Shown here in pieces: positions 1 to 8,809 of a stretch of 64,000 bases of DNA. Position 1 is the first letter of the stretch; each line of letters begins with the position of its first letter. This DNA is from Desulfovibrio psychrotolerans (lineage in GTDB: Bacteria; Desulfobacterota; Desulfovibrionia; Desulfovibrionales; Desulfovibrionaceae), in assembly GCF_013340305.1 (NCBI RefSeq), contig NZ_BLVP01000001.1:496001-560000 (forward strand), written 5' to 3'. The notes beneath the pieces are model-generated. The model did not search any database. It was not told the origin of the DNA and saw only the letters and a list, made by a program, of their open reading frames with translations. The translations under genes and the position numbers were made by a program.

Positions 1-364
1 ACATGAACGGCATGAGCGCCCACGCCGGCAGGTTGGGGAACGAAAGCACGGCCCACGTGGCCCCTATGGCACCCAGCGCGAACTGCCCTTCTGCCCCGAT
101 GTTCCAGACCTGCATGCGAAAGCACACCGCAACGCCCAGCGAACACAGGAAAATGGGTATGCTCTTGAGGGCGGTATCTTCCAGCGCGTAGTCGTGGGCG
201 AACGCGCCGTCCCACAGCATGAACAGGGCGCGCATGAACGGCTTGCCCTGAATGGCAAGCAGCATGCAACTGATGCCCAGCGAAAGGGCCAGTGCCGCGA
301 AAAAAATAAAAAAGGAGCCCCACCGAAGGGGCTCCTGTCTTTTTGCTATCCTGAATCCTAGCAT
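1..364 (-). CDS. ABC transporter permease (nucleoside/BMP type), partial
   Basis: This is the N-terminal ~121 residues of an inner-membrane permease; the gene runs off the left edge. The ATG at 364 follows a GGAG at about 14 bases and lies 38 bases after the stop of the BMP lipoprotein gene. The protein opens with a basic, cytoplasmic-looking stretch (IAKRQEPLRWGS), then a hydrophobic helix, and later shows WNIGAEGQFALGA, a typical motif of YufP/NupP-type permeases in BMP-dependent nucleoside ABC transporters. With the adjacent binding protein and xanthine phosphoribosyltransferase, the inferred role is uptake of nucleosides or purine bases. Codons 10 to about 23 contain a perfect terminator-like hairpin, described separately. 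Family assignment is firm; substrate is inferred. Confidence 0.85.
   Translation of the reverse strand, partial: MLGFRIAKRQEPLRWGSFFIFFAALALSLGISCMLLAIQGKPFMRALFMLWDGAFAHDYALEDTALKSIPIFLCSLGVAVCFRMQVWNIGAEGQFALGAIGATWAVLSFPNLPAWALMPFM
300..336 (-). terminator. Terminator-like hairpin inside the permease coding start
   Basis: On the reverse strand AGGAGCCCC (336-328) pairs perfectly over 9 bp with GGGGCTCCT (321-313) around a 6-base TTCGGT loop. It is followed by an almost unbroken T run (six T, A, seven T). This is the form of a strong intrinsic terminator, yet it lies within codons 10-23 of the permease, 67 bases after the BMP gene stop. It may act as an attenuator setting the ratio of binding protein to permease, suppressed when ribosomes cover it. 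The structure is seen directly; the function is inferred. Confidence 0.6.
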
Positions 365-402
365 GAAACGGAGGTCTCCAGTACCCCTGACAATGGCGTA
401 CG

Positions 403-1551
403 CTATTCGTTGGAGCCGACAACACCTTCCACGAACCAGGTCATGCCCAGAAGCACGTCGTCGGGAGCCACTTCGCCTGCGGCGATGCGTTCCTTGCCGG
501 ACTGGTCGTTGATGGGACCGGTGAATACCTTGTACGCGCCGCTCTTGATTTCAGCCTTGCGTGCGTCAACAAGGGCGCGGACCTCTTCGGGCACCATTTC
601 GCCGTAGGGGGCGATGTCAACGATACCTTCTGCAAGGCCCCACCAGTAATGATCGGACTTCCACTCGCCCTTGCGCACCTTGTCCACCACGGTGGTGTAG
701 AAGGGAGCCCAGTTCCATACGGCGGCGGTGAGGTGCGACTTGGGAGCGAAGGCAGTCATGTCGGTGTTATAGCCCACGGAGTAAGCACCGCGTTCCTGTG
801 CGGCTTCCTGCGGGGCGGGGGAATCCTGATGCTGGGCGATCACGTCGGCACCGATATCCAGCAGCGACTTGGCGGCTTCCTTTTCGGTGGCCGGGTCGTA
901 CCAGGTCTTGGTCCACACCACGTGCACCTTCACGTCGGGGTTCACGGCACGGGCACCCAGCGTGAAGGCGTTGATTCCGCGAATGACTTCAGGAATGGGG
1001 AAGGCGGCGGCATAGCCGAGGATGTTGGACTTGGTCATCTTGCCTGCGACCATGCCGGTAAGGTAACGGGCCTGATAGATACGGCCGAAGTAGGCAGACA
1101 TGTTCTCGGCGGTCTTGTAGCCGGAGCAGTGCAGGAAGGTAAGATTGGGGAACTCGCCAGCCACCTTGAGGGTGGGGTCCATGTACCCGTAGCTGGTGGT
1201 GAAGATGATATCGAAGTTCTTGCGGGCCATGTTCATGATCACGCGCTCGGAATCAGCACCTTCCGGAACGGATTCCACATACGAGGTGGTCACGCCTTCC
1301 ATGGCGGCAACAGCCTGACGGCCCATATCGTGGGCATAGGAGTAGCCTGCGTCCCCGATGGGGGAAACGTAGACAAAGCCAACCTGCATGGGCTTCACTT
1401 CAGCAGAGGCTGCGGCCTGTTCCGCAGGCTTTGCGGTCTCTTCAGCCTTGGGGGCTTCCGCCGCAGGCTTCTTTTCCTCGGAGCCGCAACCAGCCAGGCC
1501 GAACACGCCCAGCAGCAGTACCATCAACAGCGCAGCAAAACGTATACGCAT
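403..1551 (-). CDS. BMP-family substrate-binding lipoprotein
   Basis: A 382-residue periplasmic binding lipoprotein of the BMP/Med family, which delivers nucleosides or purines to ABC importers. The chosen ATG at 1551 is preceded by AGGA eight bases upstream; an in-frame codon six residues earlier lacks a ribosome site. A signal peptide ends in a lipobox (GLAGC), followed by an Ala/Glu/Lys-rich linker of about 30 residues. The mature domain begins at MQVGFVYVSPIGDAGYS, the characteristic BMP opening, and includes DIIFTTSYGYMDP. It lies 114 bases after gpt and just before its permease on the same strand. The family call is strong; purine nucleosides are the likely ligand because of gpt, but this is inference. 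Confidence 0.9.
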   Translation of the reverse strand: MRIRFAALLMVLLLGVFGLAGCGSEEKKPAAEAPKAEETAKPAEQAAASAEVKPMQVGFVYVSPIGDAGYSYAHDMGRQAVAAMEGVTTSYVESVPEGADSERVIMNMARKNFDIIFTTSYGYMDPTLKVAGEFPNLTFLHCSGYKTAENMSAYFGRIYQARYLTGMVAGKMTKSNILGYAAAFPIPEVIRGINAFTLGARAVNPDVKVHVVWTKTWYDPATEKEAAKSLLDIGADVIAQHQDSPAPQEAAQERGAYSVGYNTDMTAFAPKSHLTAAVWNWAPFYTTVVDKVRKGEWKSDHYWWGLAEGIVDIAPYGEMVPEEVRALVDARKAEIKSGAYKVFTGPINDQSGKERIAAGEVAPDDVLLGMTWFVEGVVGSNE

Positions 1552-1665
1552 CGTGTTCCTCCAGAACAAAAATTCAGCTCATCCCGGCAACCCACGCAGC
1601 ACACGCGGCGCGGGCTTTCTCCGGTTCACGCCTGACACACAGAGCCACTTCGGAAAAAAGAAAAA

Positions 1666-2154
1666 TTACCCTTCTTCAGCCAAATTGACAATAGGTGCCA
1701 CAAAGCGCACCTCCGAATCCCACGGGAAGAGAATCCACGTATCCTGACTGACTTCGGTGATGAAGGTATCGACCATGGGCCTGCCCTTTGGCTTGGCGTA
1801 CACGGTGGCAAAATGCGCCTTGGGCATCATGTCGCGCACCACTTTGGCCGTGGTGCCCGTATCCACAAGGTCATCCACGATAAGCCAGCCTTCGCCGTCG
1901 CCATCCACATGCTTGAGCACCCGCAACTCGTCCTGATCCTTCCAGTTATAGCTGGAAATGCACACCGTTTCTATGAGGTGCACTTCTAATTCACGGGCAA
2001 GCACCGCCGCAGGGACCAGCCCGCCCCGGGTTATGGCCACAATGCCCTTGAACGGGCCTTTTTCCAGCAGCCGCCATGCCAGAGCCTTGGCGTCCCGGTG
2101 CAACTGCTCCCACGAGACGGGAAACATCTTCTTGTAGCGTTCAGCTTTGGACAC
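1666..2154 (-). CDS. gpt: Xanthine phosphoribosyltransferase
   Basis: A 162-residue type I phosphoribosyltransferase resembling enterobacterial Gpt, which converts xanthine or guanine plus PRPP to XMP or GMP. The PRPP-binding signature is [12 protein letters not shown] (about residues 90-101), and [14 protein letters not shown] is the upstream PRTase strand-loop. Length matches the family (about 152-165). The start is GTG at 2154 with AGGA four bases upstream. It heads a reverse-strand unit with a BMP-type binding lipoprotein and permease, so uptake and phosphoribosylation of purines appear genetically linked. Hypoxanthine specificity cannot be excluded from sequence alone. Confidence 0.9.
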   Translation of the reverse strand: MSKAERYKKMFPVSWEQLHRDAKALAWRLLEKGPFKGIVAITRGGLVPAAVLARELEVHLIETVCISSYNWKDQDELRVLKHVDGDGEGWLIVDDLVDTGTTAKVVRDMMPKAHFATVYAKPKGRPMVDTFITEVSQDTWILFPWDSEVRFVAPIVNLAEEG

Positions 2155-2526
2155 GCAATCCTGCCTTGTTCAGACCCGGTTGTTTCCGGCGTATCATCAC
2201 GCGCCGGAAGATGATGGACAACGCATGTGCGCATAGTTTCTGCGGCGCCATGCAGTAATAAGGATTTCTTTGCACTTCTTTACATACAAAGGCGTTGTGC
2301 CGCACCCTATAGTGGCGCAACCAGAACGGTATTCGCGCAACAGGCTCGCGGCGGGCTCGCGGCGTACACACGACAGGCGCGCAAAGGCTATTGCCTGCAC
2401 AGCACAAACCATTTCTGCGCACGGGGAAGGTGCGCCTTCGTTGCTGCGTCATTTGCCCAGTTGTGCGCAATCTGTCAAGTAAGGCAGCACTTACATGCGG
2501 CCTTCGCAAGCCCCCGCCCCGCCTGA
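2155..2526 (-). other. Intergenic region upstream of gpt
   Basis: No convincing gene lies here. On the reverse strand, about 35-55 bases before gpt, CCGGCG and CGCCGG can form a hairpin around ten bases. Short open frames on both strands lack ribosome sites and run into gpt. The region must contain the gpt promoter, but I could not identify a confident one. Confidence 0.5.
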
Positions 2527-3741
2527 CTATGCCTGCTCCTCTGCTCCTTCCGCATCACGTTTTGCCTTGCGGGTTCCCTCATACAGTTCGTACTCCAGCA
2601 GGCGGCATTCAATCTTGGCGGTATGAAACGGCAGCCTGCGCTTGGTGCGCAGCCCCACCTGCTTGGCCAGTTCCGGATTGCCTGTGAACACGTAGCCCAT
2701 ATATCCCCGGCAGCGGTTCTTGAAAAAATCCCCCATGCCCGTGTACAGGGCTCCCAGCTGCTCCCTGTCTCCCAGCCGCTCGCCGTAGGGCGGGTTCATG
2801 ATAACCATGCCCGGCCCGTCCGCAGCGGACAGTTCCGGCACGGGCACTTCCGAATAGTCTCCGGTTCCCAGCTCGATATACCGTTCCACGCCCGCAGCCT
2901 TGGCATTGCGGTAGGCTGCCTCTGCCGTGGGCCGGTCTATGTCTGTGGCGATAATGCGGATGGGCAGATCGCCGCCTGTTTCCGCAGCTTCCGCCTCGTC
3001 CAGCAGGGCATCCCATTCCGCAGGGTCATAGCCGGGCACGTGCATGAACCCGAAATTTTCGCGCATAAGCCCCGGCGCGCTGTTCAGGGCTATAAGCGCA
3101 GCCTCCACGGCAAGGGTTCCGCTGCCGCACATGGGGTTCACGAAATGGGTGGTGCCCCGCCAGCCGGAAGCCAGAATAACGGCTGCAGCCAGCGTTTCCT
3201 GCATGGGGGCCTTGCACGGCAGTTTGCGGTAGCCCCGCCTGTTCAGCGGCTCACCCGAAGTATCCAGATACAGGGTGCAGCTGTCGCCCACCCAATGCAG
3301 AAAAAGCACCGTGCCCGTGGCGTCCGGGCCGGAATCTGGCCGTACACCGGAAAGCCCGCGCAATCGGTCCACAACGGCGTCCTTTACCCGGACGTTGGCA
3401 AAGCGGGTATCGCGCATGCTGTCGTTGCCGGTGACGTAGGAATCCACGGTGAGGTATCCGTCCGGCGCGATGTAGTCTTCCCACGGAATATCCCGCACCT
3501 GCCGGTACATCTCTTCCGCGTCCAACGCCCGGAAGCTTTTAAGGACGTACTGGATTCTGTTTGCGGTACGCAGGTGCAGGTTAAGCCGCATGCACTGCCG
3601 CAGCGTGGCCTGTGTTTCCACACCGGCCGTATGCTCGGCTCCTACAGGAAAGCCGAGGGCTGCAAGTTCCTGCGCAAGGAAAGGGGCAGCCCCACGGGGA
3701 CACGTTGCCAGCACGGGACGCGATATTTCGAAAACACTCAT
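2527..3741 (-). CDS. THUMP-domain class I rRNA methyltransferase (RlmL-like)
   Basis: A 404-residue SAM-dependent RNA methyltransferase of the RlmL N-terminal/YpsC family, which makes m2G in 23S rRNA. The opening ATCPRGAAPFLAQEL is the usual ferredoxin-like/THUMP start. A THUMP domain spans roughly residues 50-155. The Rossmann domain carries FVNPMCGSGTLAVEAA (SAM-binding loop) and the catalytic N6/N2-type motif MNPPYGERLG. The C-terminus ends in charged residues. The start at 3741 is 32 bases after the upstream glycosyltransferase stop, with GGA upstream; a longer frame would overlap that gene. The exact modified nucleotide is not provable here. Confidence 0.88.
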   Translation of the reverse strand: MSVFEISRPVLATCPRGAAPFLAQELAALGFPVGAEHTAGVETQATLRQCMRLNLHLRTANRIQYVLKSFRALDAEEMYRQVRDIPWEDYIAPDGYLTVDSYVTGNDSMRDTRFANVRVKDAVVDRLRGLSGVRPDSGPDATGTVLFLHWVGDSCTLYLDTSGEPLNRRGYRKLPCKAPMQETLAAAVILASGWRGTTHFVNPMCGSGTLAVEAALIALNSAPGLMRENFGFMHVPGYDPAEWDALLDEAEAAETGGDLPIRIIATDIDRPTAEAAYRNAKAAGVERYIELGTGDYSEVPVPELSAADGPGMVIMNPPYGERLGDREQLGALYTGMGDFFKNRCRGYMGYVFTGNPELAKQVGLRTKRRLPFHTAKIECRLLEYELYEGTRKAKRDAEGAEEQA

Positions 3742-3772
3742 GATATGTCCGTTCCGGCCCAAAGTTCTTCCG

Positions 3773-5419
3773 CTACGCCGCAGGTGCCGACAGCTTGGCG
3801 ATGATATCCGCCTGAGCCGCCGCTTCATCGTTGCAGCGCATGGTCTCGTACTCAGAGGCCGTGTATTTCATTTGCAGTTTGTACATGTTGGCGTAGGCGT
3901 TGCCGAACTCCCCGCTGTCCGAGTGGGCGGTTTTGCCTGTACGCTTCATGTGGGTAACGCGCAGATGCCCCGTGTACACGGGCAGACGCCCGTGCAGCAC
4001 GCCCCGCAGGTCGTGCTCCAGATCATCATACTGCGTGGGTGAAAATCGCAGGTCAAACCCGCCGTGCTCCAGCAGCGTCTCCCGCAGATACATGTGGGTG
4101 CATCCGGTGACGGAGGCGCAGGGGCGCATGTAGTCGAACCAGCCGAAATCCAGTTCCTGATGGTGAATGTCGGAAACGCTGAACCGGCGCTGATACGGCT
4201 CCATCCGCTCCGGGGCGGGCAGCACCTCGCCGCCTTCATTCAGGTGCAGGTCCACGGCCTGCAGAACCATGGGATTATCATGGTCCACAACCTTGCATCC
4301 CCATGCCAGCGCATCGGGATAGGCGTTCATGGCAGCCCCGAAACGGCCAAGCCAGTCGGGGGGAAGCATGGCGTCGTCGTCCAGATACGCCACCCAGCGA
4401 CAATCCGCAAGCTCACGCGCCTGCATGAGCCAATTCCGGGCCGCAGGCGCGCCCACGTTCAGCGGCAGCGAGATGATCTGCATGCGGTCACGCCCCATGC
4501 GTTCGCGCCATGCGCGCAGCACCTGCGGCGTGGCATCCACTGAGCCGTTATCCAGCACCACCACACTATTCGATCCCATCTGGCTGGCGGCGATTGACTC
4601 CAGCGCCCTGTCAAGGCAGTCCGCCTTGTTCCATGTATACAGCAGGGCCGCGCCGTGTCCTTCCGGCAGGCGCACATCTTTGTCCAGCCCGGTGCGCACG
4701 TCATGCAGGCGGAGCAGCGTATTCACGCACCAAGGACGTGCGTGCGCCACTTCCTGCCAAAGCCGCACTGCCTGCACGGCGTCACCCGCCCGGTATAACG
4801 CCTCTGCCAGACGCGCCCGCATGAAGGGCAGCGGAAGTTCGGCCAATGCCCGCTCCCAGTGCAGTGCCGCATCGGCATATCTGCCGCGCGCAAAGGCCGT
4901 ATCGCCCAGCACGCGTTCCGCCAGCGGACGCGGCAATGCTCCGTCCGCACGGACCCATGAGTCCACACGGTCGTACTGTCCTTCGTAGAACCCCACCATC
5001 AGCGCCTGCGCCGTCCAGAACAGGGATTCCGGTTCCTTCAGCTTCTGCTGCTCGAGGAAGCGGAACGTCTTTTCCGTTTCCCGCTTCTGCAGTAATCTGT
5101 TCAGGTAGGCCGGATTATCAGGACGCCGCCATCCCGCCTGCACGGCGGCGACAACAGGGCGCACCTGCGGCGCAAGCAGGGGACGCACTCCATGCAGGGC
5201 AAGCAGTTGCCCTGCCGTGTCGCCGTCCAGACAATCCTGCTCCCATGCGGCAAGGAGCATGTCGGACCCCAGCCCGGCATGAAAGGCGGCGCGGGGTCCG
5301 CCCTTGCCCGCAAGCCCCAGCGCGGTATCCGCCATACCCAGCAGATGCACCTTTCCCACACCGCCCTTGAGCAGCGGGCGCGACAACTCAGGCACCAGTC
5401 CCTTCCAGTCAATGATCAC
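3773..5419 (-). CDS. Family 2 glycosyltransferase with helical N-terminal region
   Basis: About 548 residues. The N-terminal ~260 are helical and repeat-like (ADAALHWERALAELP resembles a TPR helix pair). The C-terminal half is a GT-A glycosyltransferase: LLYTWNKADCLDRALESI, VVVLDNGSVDATPQVL (nucleotide-binding strand and loop) and VAYLDDDAMLPPDW (DDD metal motif). It closely parallels the divergent gene at 5584, including NVGAPAARNWL. No ATG fits; GTG at 5419 with GAGGAA eight to thirteen bases upstream is chosen, but TTG at 5467 or 5536 remain possible. The acceptor is unknown; flagellin or surface glycan glycosylation are candidates by inference. Confidence 0.85.
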   Translation of the reverse strand: MIIDWKGLVPELSRPLLKGGVGKVHLLGMADTALGLAGKGGPRAAFHAGLGSDMLLAAWEQDCLDGDTAGQLLALHGVRPLLAPQVRPVVAAVQAGWRRPDNPAYLNRLLQKRETEKTFRFLEQQKLKEPESLFWTAQALMVGFYEGQYDRVDSWVRADGALPRPLAERVLGDTAFARGRYADAALHWERALAELPLPFMRARLAEALYRAGDAVQAVRLWQEVAHARPWCVNTLLRLHDVRTGLDKDVRLPEGHGAALLYTWNKADCLDRALESIAASQMGSNSVVVLDNGSVDATPQVLRAWRERMGRDRMQIISLPLNVGAPAARNWLMQARELADCRWVAYLDDDAMLPPDWLGRFGAAMNAYPDALAWGCKVVDHDNPMVLQAVDLHLNEGGEVLPAPERMEPYQRRFSVSDIHHQELDFGWFDYMRPCASVTGCTHMYLRETLLEHGGFDLRFSPTQYDDLEHDLRGVLHGRLPVYTGHLRVTHMKRTGKTAHSDSGEFGNAYANMYKLQMKYTASEYETMRCNDEAAAQADIIAKLSAPAA

Positions 5420-5583
5420 GGACAGTTCCTCGGTTTCAGGGTTGACATCCCGTTCGGTCCCCTTCAAAGTTCGCAGAGGATTCAGCTTCCGCAGTGTGCC
5501 TTGGTTCCGCCCCGGAATCAATACCCAACAGGGCAAGGGGGTTCCCGGCCAGCCTCCGGCGTCCCATAGCCAACGGACACTCC

Positions 5584-7251
5584 ATGAACCACGCCTTTAC
5601 CACCGCGCAACTGGACATTCTGTTTGATGCCGTGCCGACACTCAAACTGGGCGCACTGGGCCACGACAACGCATGGCGGCATATCTCCCTTGCGCTGGAA
5701 GCAGTTCACGCCGACACAGAGCACCAACCCGTGTTCGGACGGTTTGTGACCGAACTGGGCCTGTGGGCCCTGCAGGATACGCCGCTGGATGAAAACCTGC
5801 TCTGGCTCGCCTGCAACCATCCGCCGCTGGAAGCTCTGCTGCACAAACTGCCCGTGGAGACATGGCTGAGGCTGGCATCCCGGCCGCCAGCCGGCAACCC
5901 CGGTCACGACGGCTGGACGGAAACCTTCGACGCAGACGATCTGCCCGCCGCGCTCAGAACCGCACGAACGATGGAAGAGCACATGCTGTTCCGGTTGGGT
6001 GCCCTCTTTTACCGGGCACTGGCACTGGGACAGTTTGATCTGGCCCGCGAAACAGTCGCCGCCCTTCCCCCGGACCTTCCCGGAAGAGAGCCACTGACCG
6101 CCCGGCTTCTGGCGGAGTGCTCTCTGTTCTCGCTGCCGCCGGAAGAGGCACTCGCAGCGGTCCGGCAGGTGGAGCACCCGGCCTTCTCTTTGTGGCGCGA
6201 CAGGCAGACGGCATATCTTATGCGTACGCTCGGCGATATGGACGGCGCAGTTTCGCTGTATACAAGCCTGTGGATGCGCTTGGGGTTTCACCCCAACCTC
6301 AGCCTGCATCTTTATGACCTGCTTTTTCCGCAGCCCGAAACCGCCCTGCCTGACGGAGAAAGCGCGCCGGCCATTGCCCTGTATTCGTGGAACAAGGCGG
6401 AAGAACTGCGGCAGACGCTGGAGAGCCTGCGCGCCTCCGAGACAGGCGGGTGCCCCGTCTTTGTTCTGGACAACGGTTCCACCGACCACACCACCGCCGT
6501 GCTGGACGCCATGCAGCAGCAATGGCCCGGGCATCTTTTCCGGCGTATTGCCCTGCCCGTGAATATAGGCGCACCCGCCGCACGCAACTGGCTGCTCTCG
6601 CTCCCGGAAATCAAGGCCCGCCCGTGGACGGCATTTCTGGATGACGACCTTGTGCTGCCTGCGGACTGGCTGCGCCTGCTCTGGAGCACCGCCTGCGCCC
6701 ATCCGCATGCGGGAGCGGTGGGCGGCACCATTACAGACCACACACCGCCAAACCGCATTCAGTGCGCCGACTTCTTCCTGCTGCCGATGGACTTTGGCCA
6801 GCGAAGCTTCTCGGATCTGGCTGAACAGACATACATTCATGCCAACGCCGCAGGCTTGTGCGAACCGGACCTTGCGCGCTATATACGCCCCTGCCTGCAT
6901 GTCTCCGGGTGCTGCCATCTGGTGAACATGCGCAGCGTGGAAGCCTGCGGCGGGTTTGACGTCCGCTTCACCCCCAGCCAGTTCGATGATCTGGAGCGCG
7001 ACATGCGGGCTTTCAGCAAGGATTTTCCCTGCGTATACAACGGCAATGTCCGCATAGGCCACATGCAGCACTCCAGCCTCCGGCAGGCCGCGACCAGAGA
7101 ACAGCGCGGCAGGGTGCTGGGCAACAAAATCAAATTGGAATTCATCCACCAGGGCAAGGAAGTAGACCGCCTGCGTGAATCCGCCCGCCTTATGGCCCGT
7201 GACGACCTGAAACAAAAAACGGACAGCCTGCACAGGCTGCTCGGTCAATGA
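5584..7251 (+). CDS. Family 2 glycosyltransferase, paralogue of the divergent neighbour
   Basis: 555 residues with the same plan as the gene at 3773-5419: a helical N-terminal ~250 residues, then a GT-A domain. Matching motifs are ALYSWNKAEELRQTLESL, VFVLDNGSTDHTTAVL, NIGAPAARNWLL and TAFLDDDLVLPADW, with the DDD metal site intact. Later CLHVSGCCHLVNMRSVEACG and FTPSQFDDLERDMR also have counterparts in the paralogue (CASVTGCTHMY, FSPTQYDDLEHDLR). ATG 5584 follows CGGAC. The two genes are divergent and separated by about 165 bases. Its stop overlaps the next start by ATGA, so it is coupled to a third glycosyltransferase. Confidence 0.88.
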   Translation: MNHAFTTAQLDILFDAVPTLKLGALGHDNAWRHISLALEAVHADTEHQPVFGRFVTELGLWALQDTPLDENLLWLACNHPPLEALLHKLPVETWLRLASRPPAGNPGHDGWTETFDADDLPAALRTARTMEEHMLFRLGALFYRALALGQFDLARETVAALPPDLPGREPLTARLLAECSLFSLPPEEALAAVRQVEHPAFSLWRDRQTAYLMRTLGDMDGAVSLYTSLWMRLGFHPNLSLHLYDLLFPQPETALPDGESAPAIALYSWNKAEELRQTLESLRASETGGCPVFVLDNGSTDHTTAVLDAMQQQWPGHLFRRIALPVNIGAPAARNWLLSLPEIKARPWTAFLDDDLVLPADWLRLLWSTACAHPHAGAVGGTITDHTPPNRIQCADFFLLPMDFGQRSFSDLAEQTYIHANAAGLCEPDLARYIRPCLHVSGCCHLVNMRSVEACGGFDVRFTPSQFDDLERDMRAFSKDFPCVYNGNVRIGHMQHSSLRQAATREQRGRVLGNKIKLEFIHQGKEVDRLRESARLMARDDLKQKTDSLHRLLGQ

Positions 7252-8504
7252 GCCCCATGCCCGAACACACAAGCACCCGCCTCAGCATCATCATACCCGT
7301 ATGGAACCGCTGGGATCTCACAGAGGCCTGCCTGCGCAGCCTGCGCGCGCACACGCCCGGCAATTTTTTCGATGTGATCGTGGTGGACAACCACTCGGAA
7401 GATACCACCGCCACCGCGCTGCAACCGCTGGGCGAAAGCCTTTTCGGAGAACGGTTCCTGCGCCTGCGCCTTTTGCGGAACGAAGGATTCGGCCCCGCCT
7501 GCAACGCGGGGGCGAAGGCGGCACGCAGCCCGATGCTCTTTTTCCTGAACAATGACACCCTGCTCACGGAGAACTGGCTGCCGCCGCTGCTCAAAGCCAT
7601 GTCCTCCGACGCCCGGACGGGCGCGGCAGGCCCGCTGCTCCTTTATCCTGATTCTGACAGGGTGCAGCATTGCGGCATAGCGTTCACCCCGTCGCTGCGC
7701 ACGGAACACCTCTACGCGAATTTTCCCGCCAGCCACCCCGCCGTACACGCCAAGCGCACCTTGCAGGCCATTACAGGTGCGGCGTTCATGGTGACAAAAG
7801 AACTGTTTCTGGCCTGCGGGGGGTTCTTTCCGGGCTACCGCAACGGTTCTGAAGATCTTGAATTGTGCTGCCGCATCCGGGAAGCGGGCAGGCGGCTGGA
7901 GGTGGTTGCGGAAAGCCGCATATACCATCTGGAAAGCCAGACCCCCGGACGGGGAGATGATGACCCGGCCAACGCCGCCCTGCTCAACGAACGGTGCAAG
8001 GGCTGTTTCGGGCCTGACGTACACCGGCTGGGACGGCGAGATGGCTACGAGATGGCCCTTACCCCGTGGCTGGAATCCTATCTGGTATTGCCGGCGGAAC
8101 GGGAACAGGCGCTCACCGAGTCGCTGACCAGCCCCTTTGACGCCGCTGCCTGCTGGAGCATGCTGCAAAAGGAGCCGCTCTGGCATACGGGCTACAGCCT
8201 GCTCGCCGCCGTGCTGGAACAGCACGGCAAATTCGCGGAGGCAAGCGGCCTGCGCCTTTTGCAGACCAATTTCTTTCCCATGCTCCCGCACTACAGGCAG
8301 CTTGCCTCTACCGCCGCCAAAGCGGGCAATCTGTCTCTGGCCAAACAGGCGGTGGACAAAGCGGAACACGTTTCATCGCTGCTGGAAGACCCCGGCCCGC
8401 TGATCAAAAAGGCGGCAGGACTGGCCAACTGGGCGCGCAAGGCAGGGGAAGCTGACCTGCAACGCCTCTACGAAAACTGGCTGCGCGATCTCGGCGTTCT
8501 GTAG
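7248..8504 (+). CDS. Family 2 glycosyltransferase (rhamnosyltransferase-like)
   Basis: 418 residues. The GT-A domain begins at LSIIIPVWNRWDLTEACL and has VIVVDNHSEDTT, NEGFGPACNAGAKAA and FFLNNDTLLTENW (NND in the metal-motif position), then TGAAFMVTKELFLACGGF and NGSEDLELCCRIREAG, typical of WbbL-like enzymes. The C-terminal ~150 residues are helical and TPR-like. The start overlaps the preceding gene (ATGA), indicating coupled translation. The three glycosyltransferases probably act on one glycan; the acceptor is not indicated. Confidence 0.88.
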   Translation: MSPMPEHTSTRLSIIIPVWNRWDLTEACLRSLRAHTPGNFFDVIVVDNHSEDTTATALQPLGESLFGERFLRLRLLRNEGFGPACNAGAKAARSPMLFFLNNDTLLTENWLPPLLKAMSSDARTGAAGPLLLYPDSDRVQHCGIAFTPSLRTEHLYANFPASHPAVHAKRTLQAITGAAFMVTKELFLACGGFFPGYRNGSEDLELCCRIREAGRRLEVVAESRIYHLESQTPGRGDDDPANAALLNERCKGCFGPDVHRLGRRDGYEMALTPWLESYLVLPAEREQALTESLTSPFDAAACWSMLQKEPLWHTGYSLLAAVLEQHGKFAEASGLRLLQTNFFPMLPHYRQLASTAAKAGNLSLAKQAVDKAEHVSSLLEDPGPLIKKAAGLANWARKAGEADLQRLYENWLRDLGVL

Positions 8505-8809
8505 CGGAAAAATCCGGCCCGGGCACGGCCAGAGCAGGATTATAGGACGGTAAGTGCGGGAATATAGCACGGGCAGCCCGCGCCCTCTCCTGCTGCCGGA
8601 CTGACAGAGAACGGGCTGCAATGCCTGCCTTGCCGGTGTTGGCAGGTGCAGGTCTGTCCGCCGGTGCAGGTGAGCACAAAAAGCACGCAGCACACGCACG
8701 CAAAACACATGCTCACACTCCGCGCACTGCATGCAGCGCACAAAAAAACGGAACATGTACGGCAGAAAAAGGTGGTTTTACACCACAAAATAAACGTGTT
8801 GCCTGCGTA
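8505..8809. other. Convergent intergenic region with weak terminator
   Basis: This gap separates the convergent glycosyltransferase and trmH genes. On the reverse strand GTGGT/ACCAC (8786-8772) with a 5-base loop followed by TTTTT forms a short terminator candidate for trmH. No gene or conserved RNA is visible in the rest. Confidence 0.4.

Noticed and set aside
2141-2509. Small basic reverse ORF upstream of gpt
   Set aside because: No ribosome site, overlaps the gpt start, and has an Arg/Cys-rich composition typical of noncoding GC-rich frames.
5518-7272. Reverse-strand open frame opposite the second glycosyltransferase
   Set aside because: The forward gene has complete GT-A motifs and a paralogue; the reverse reading does not.
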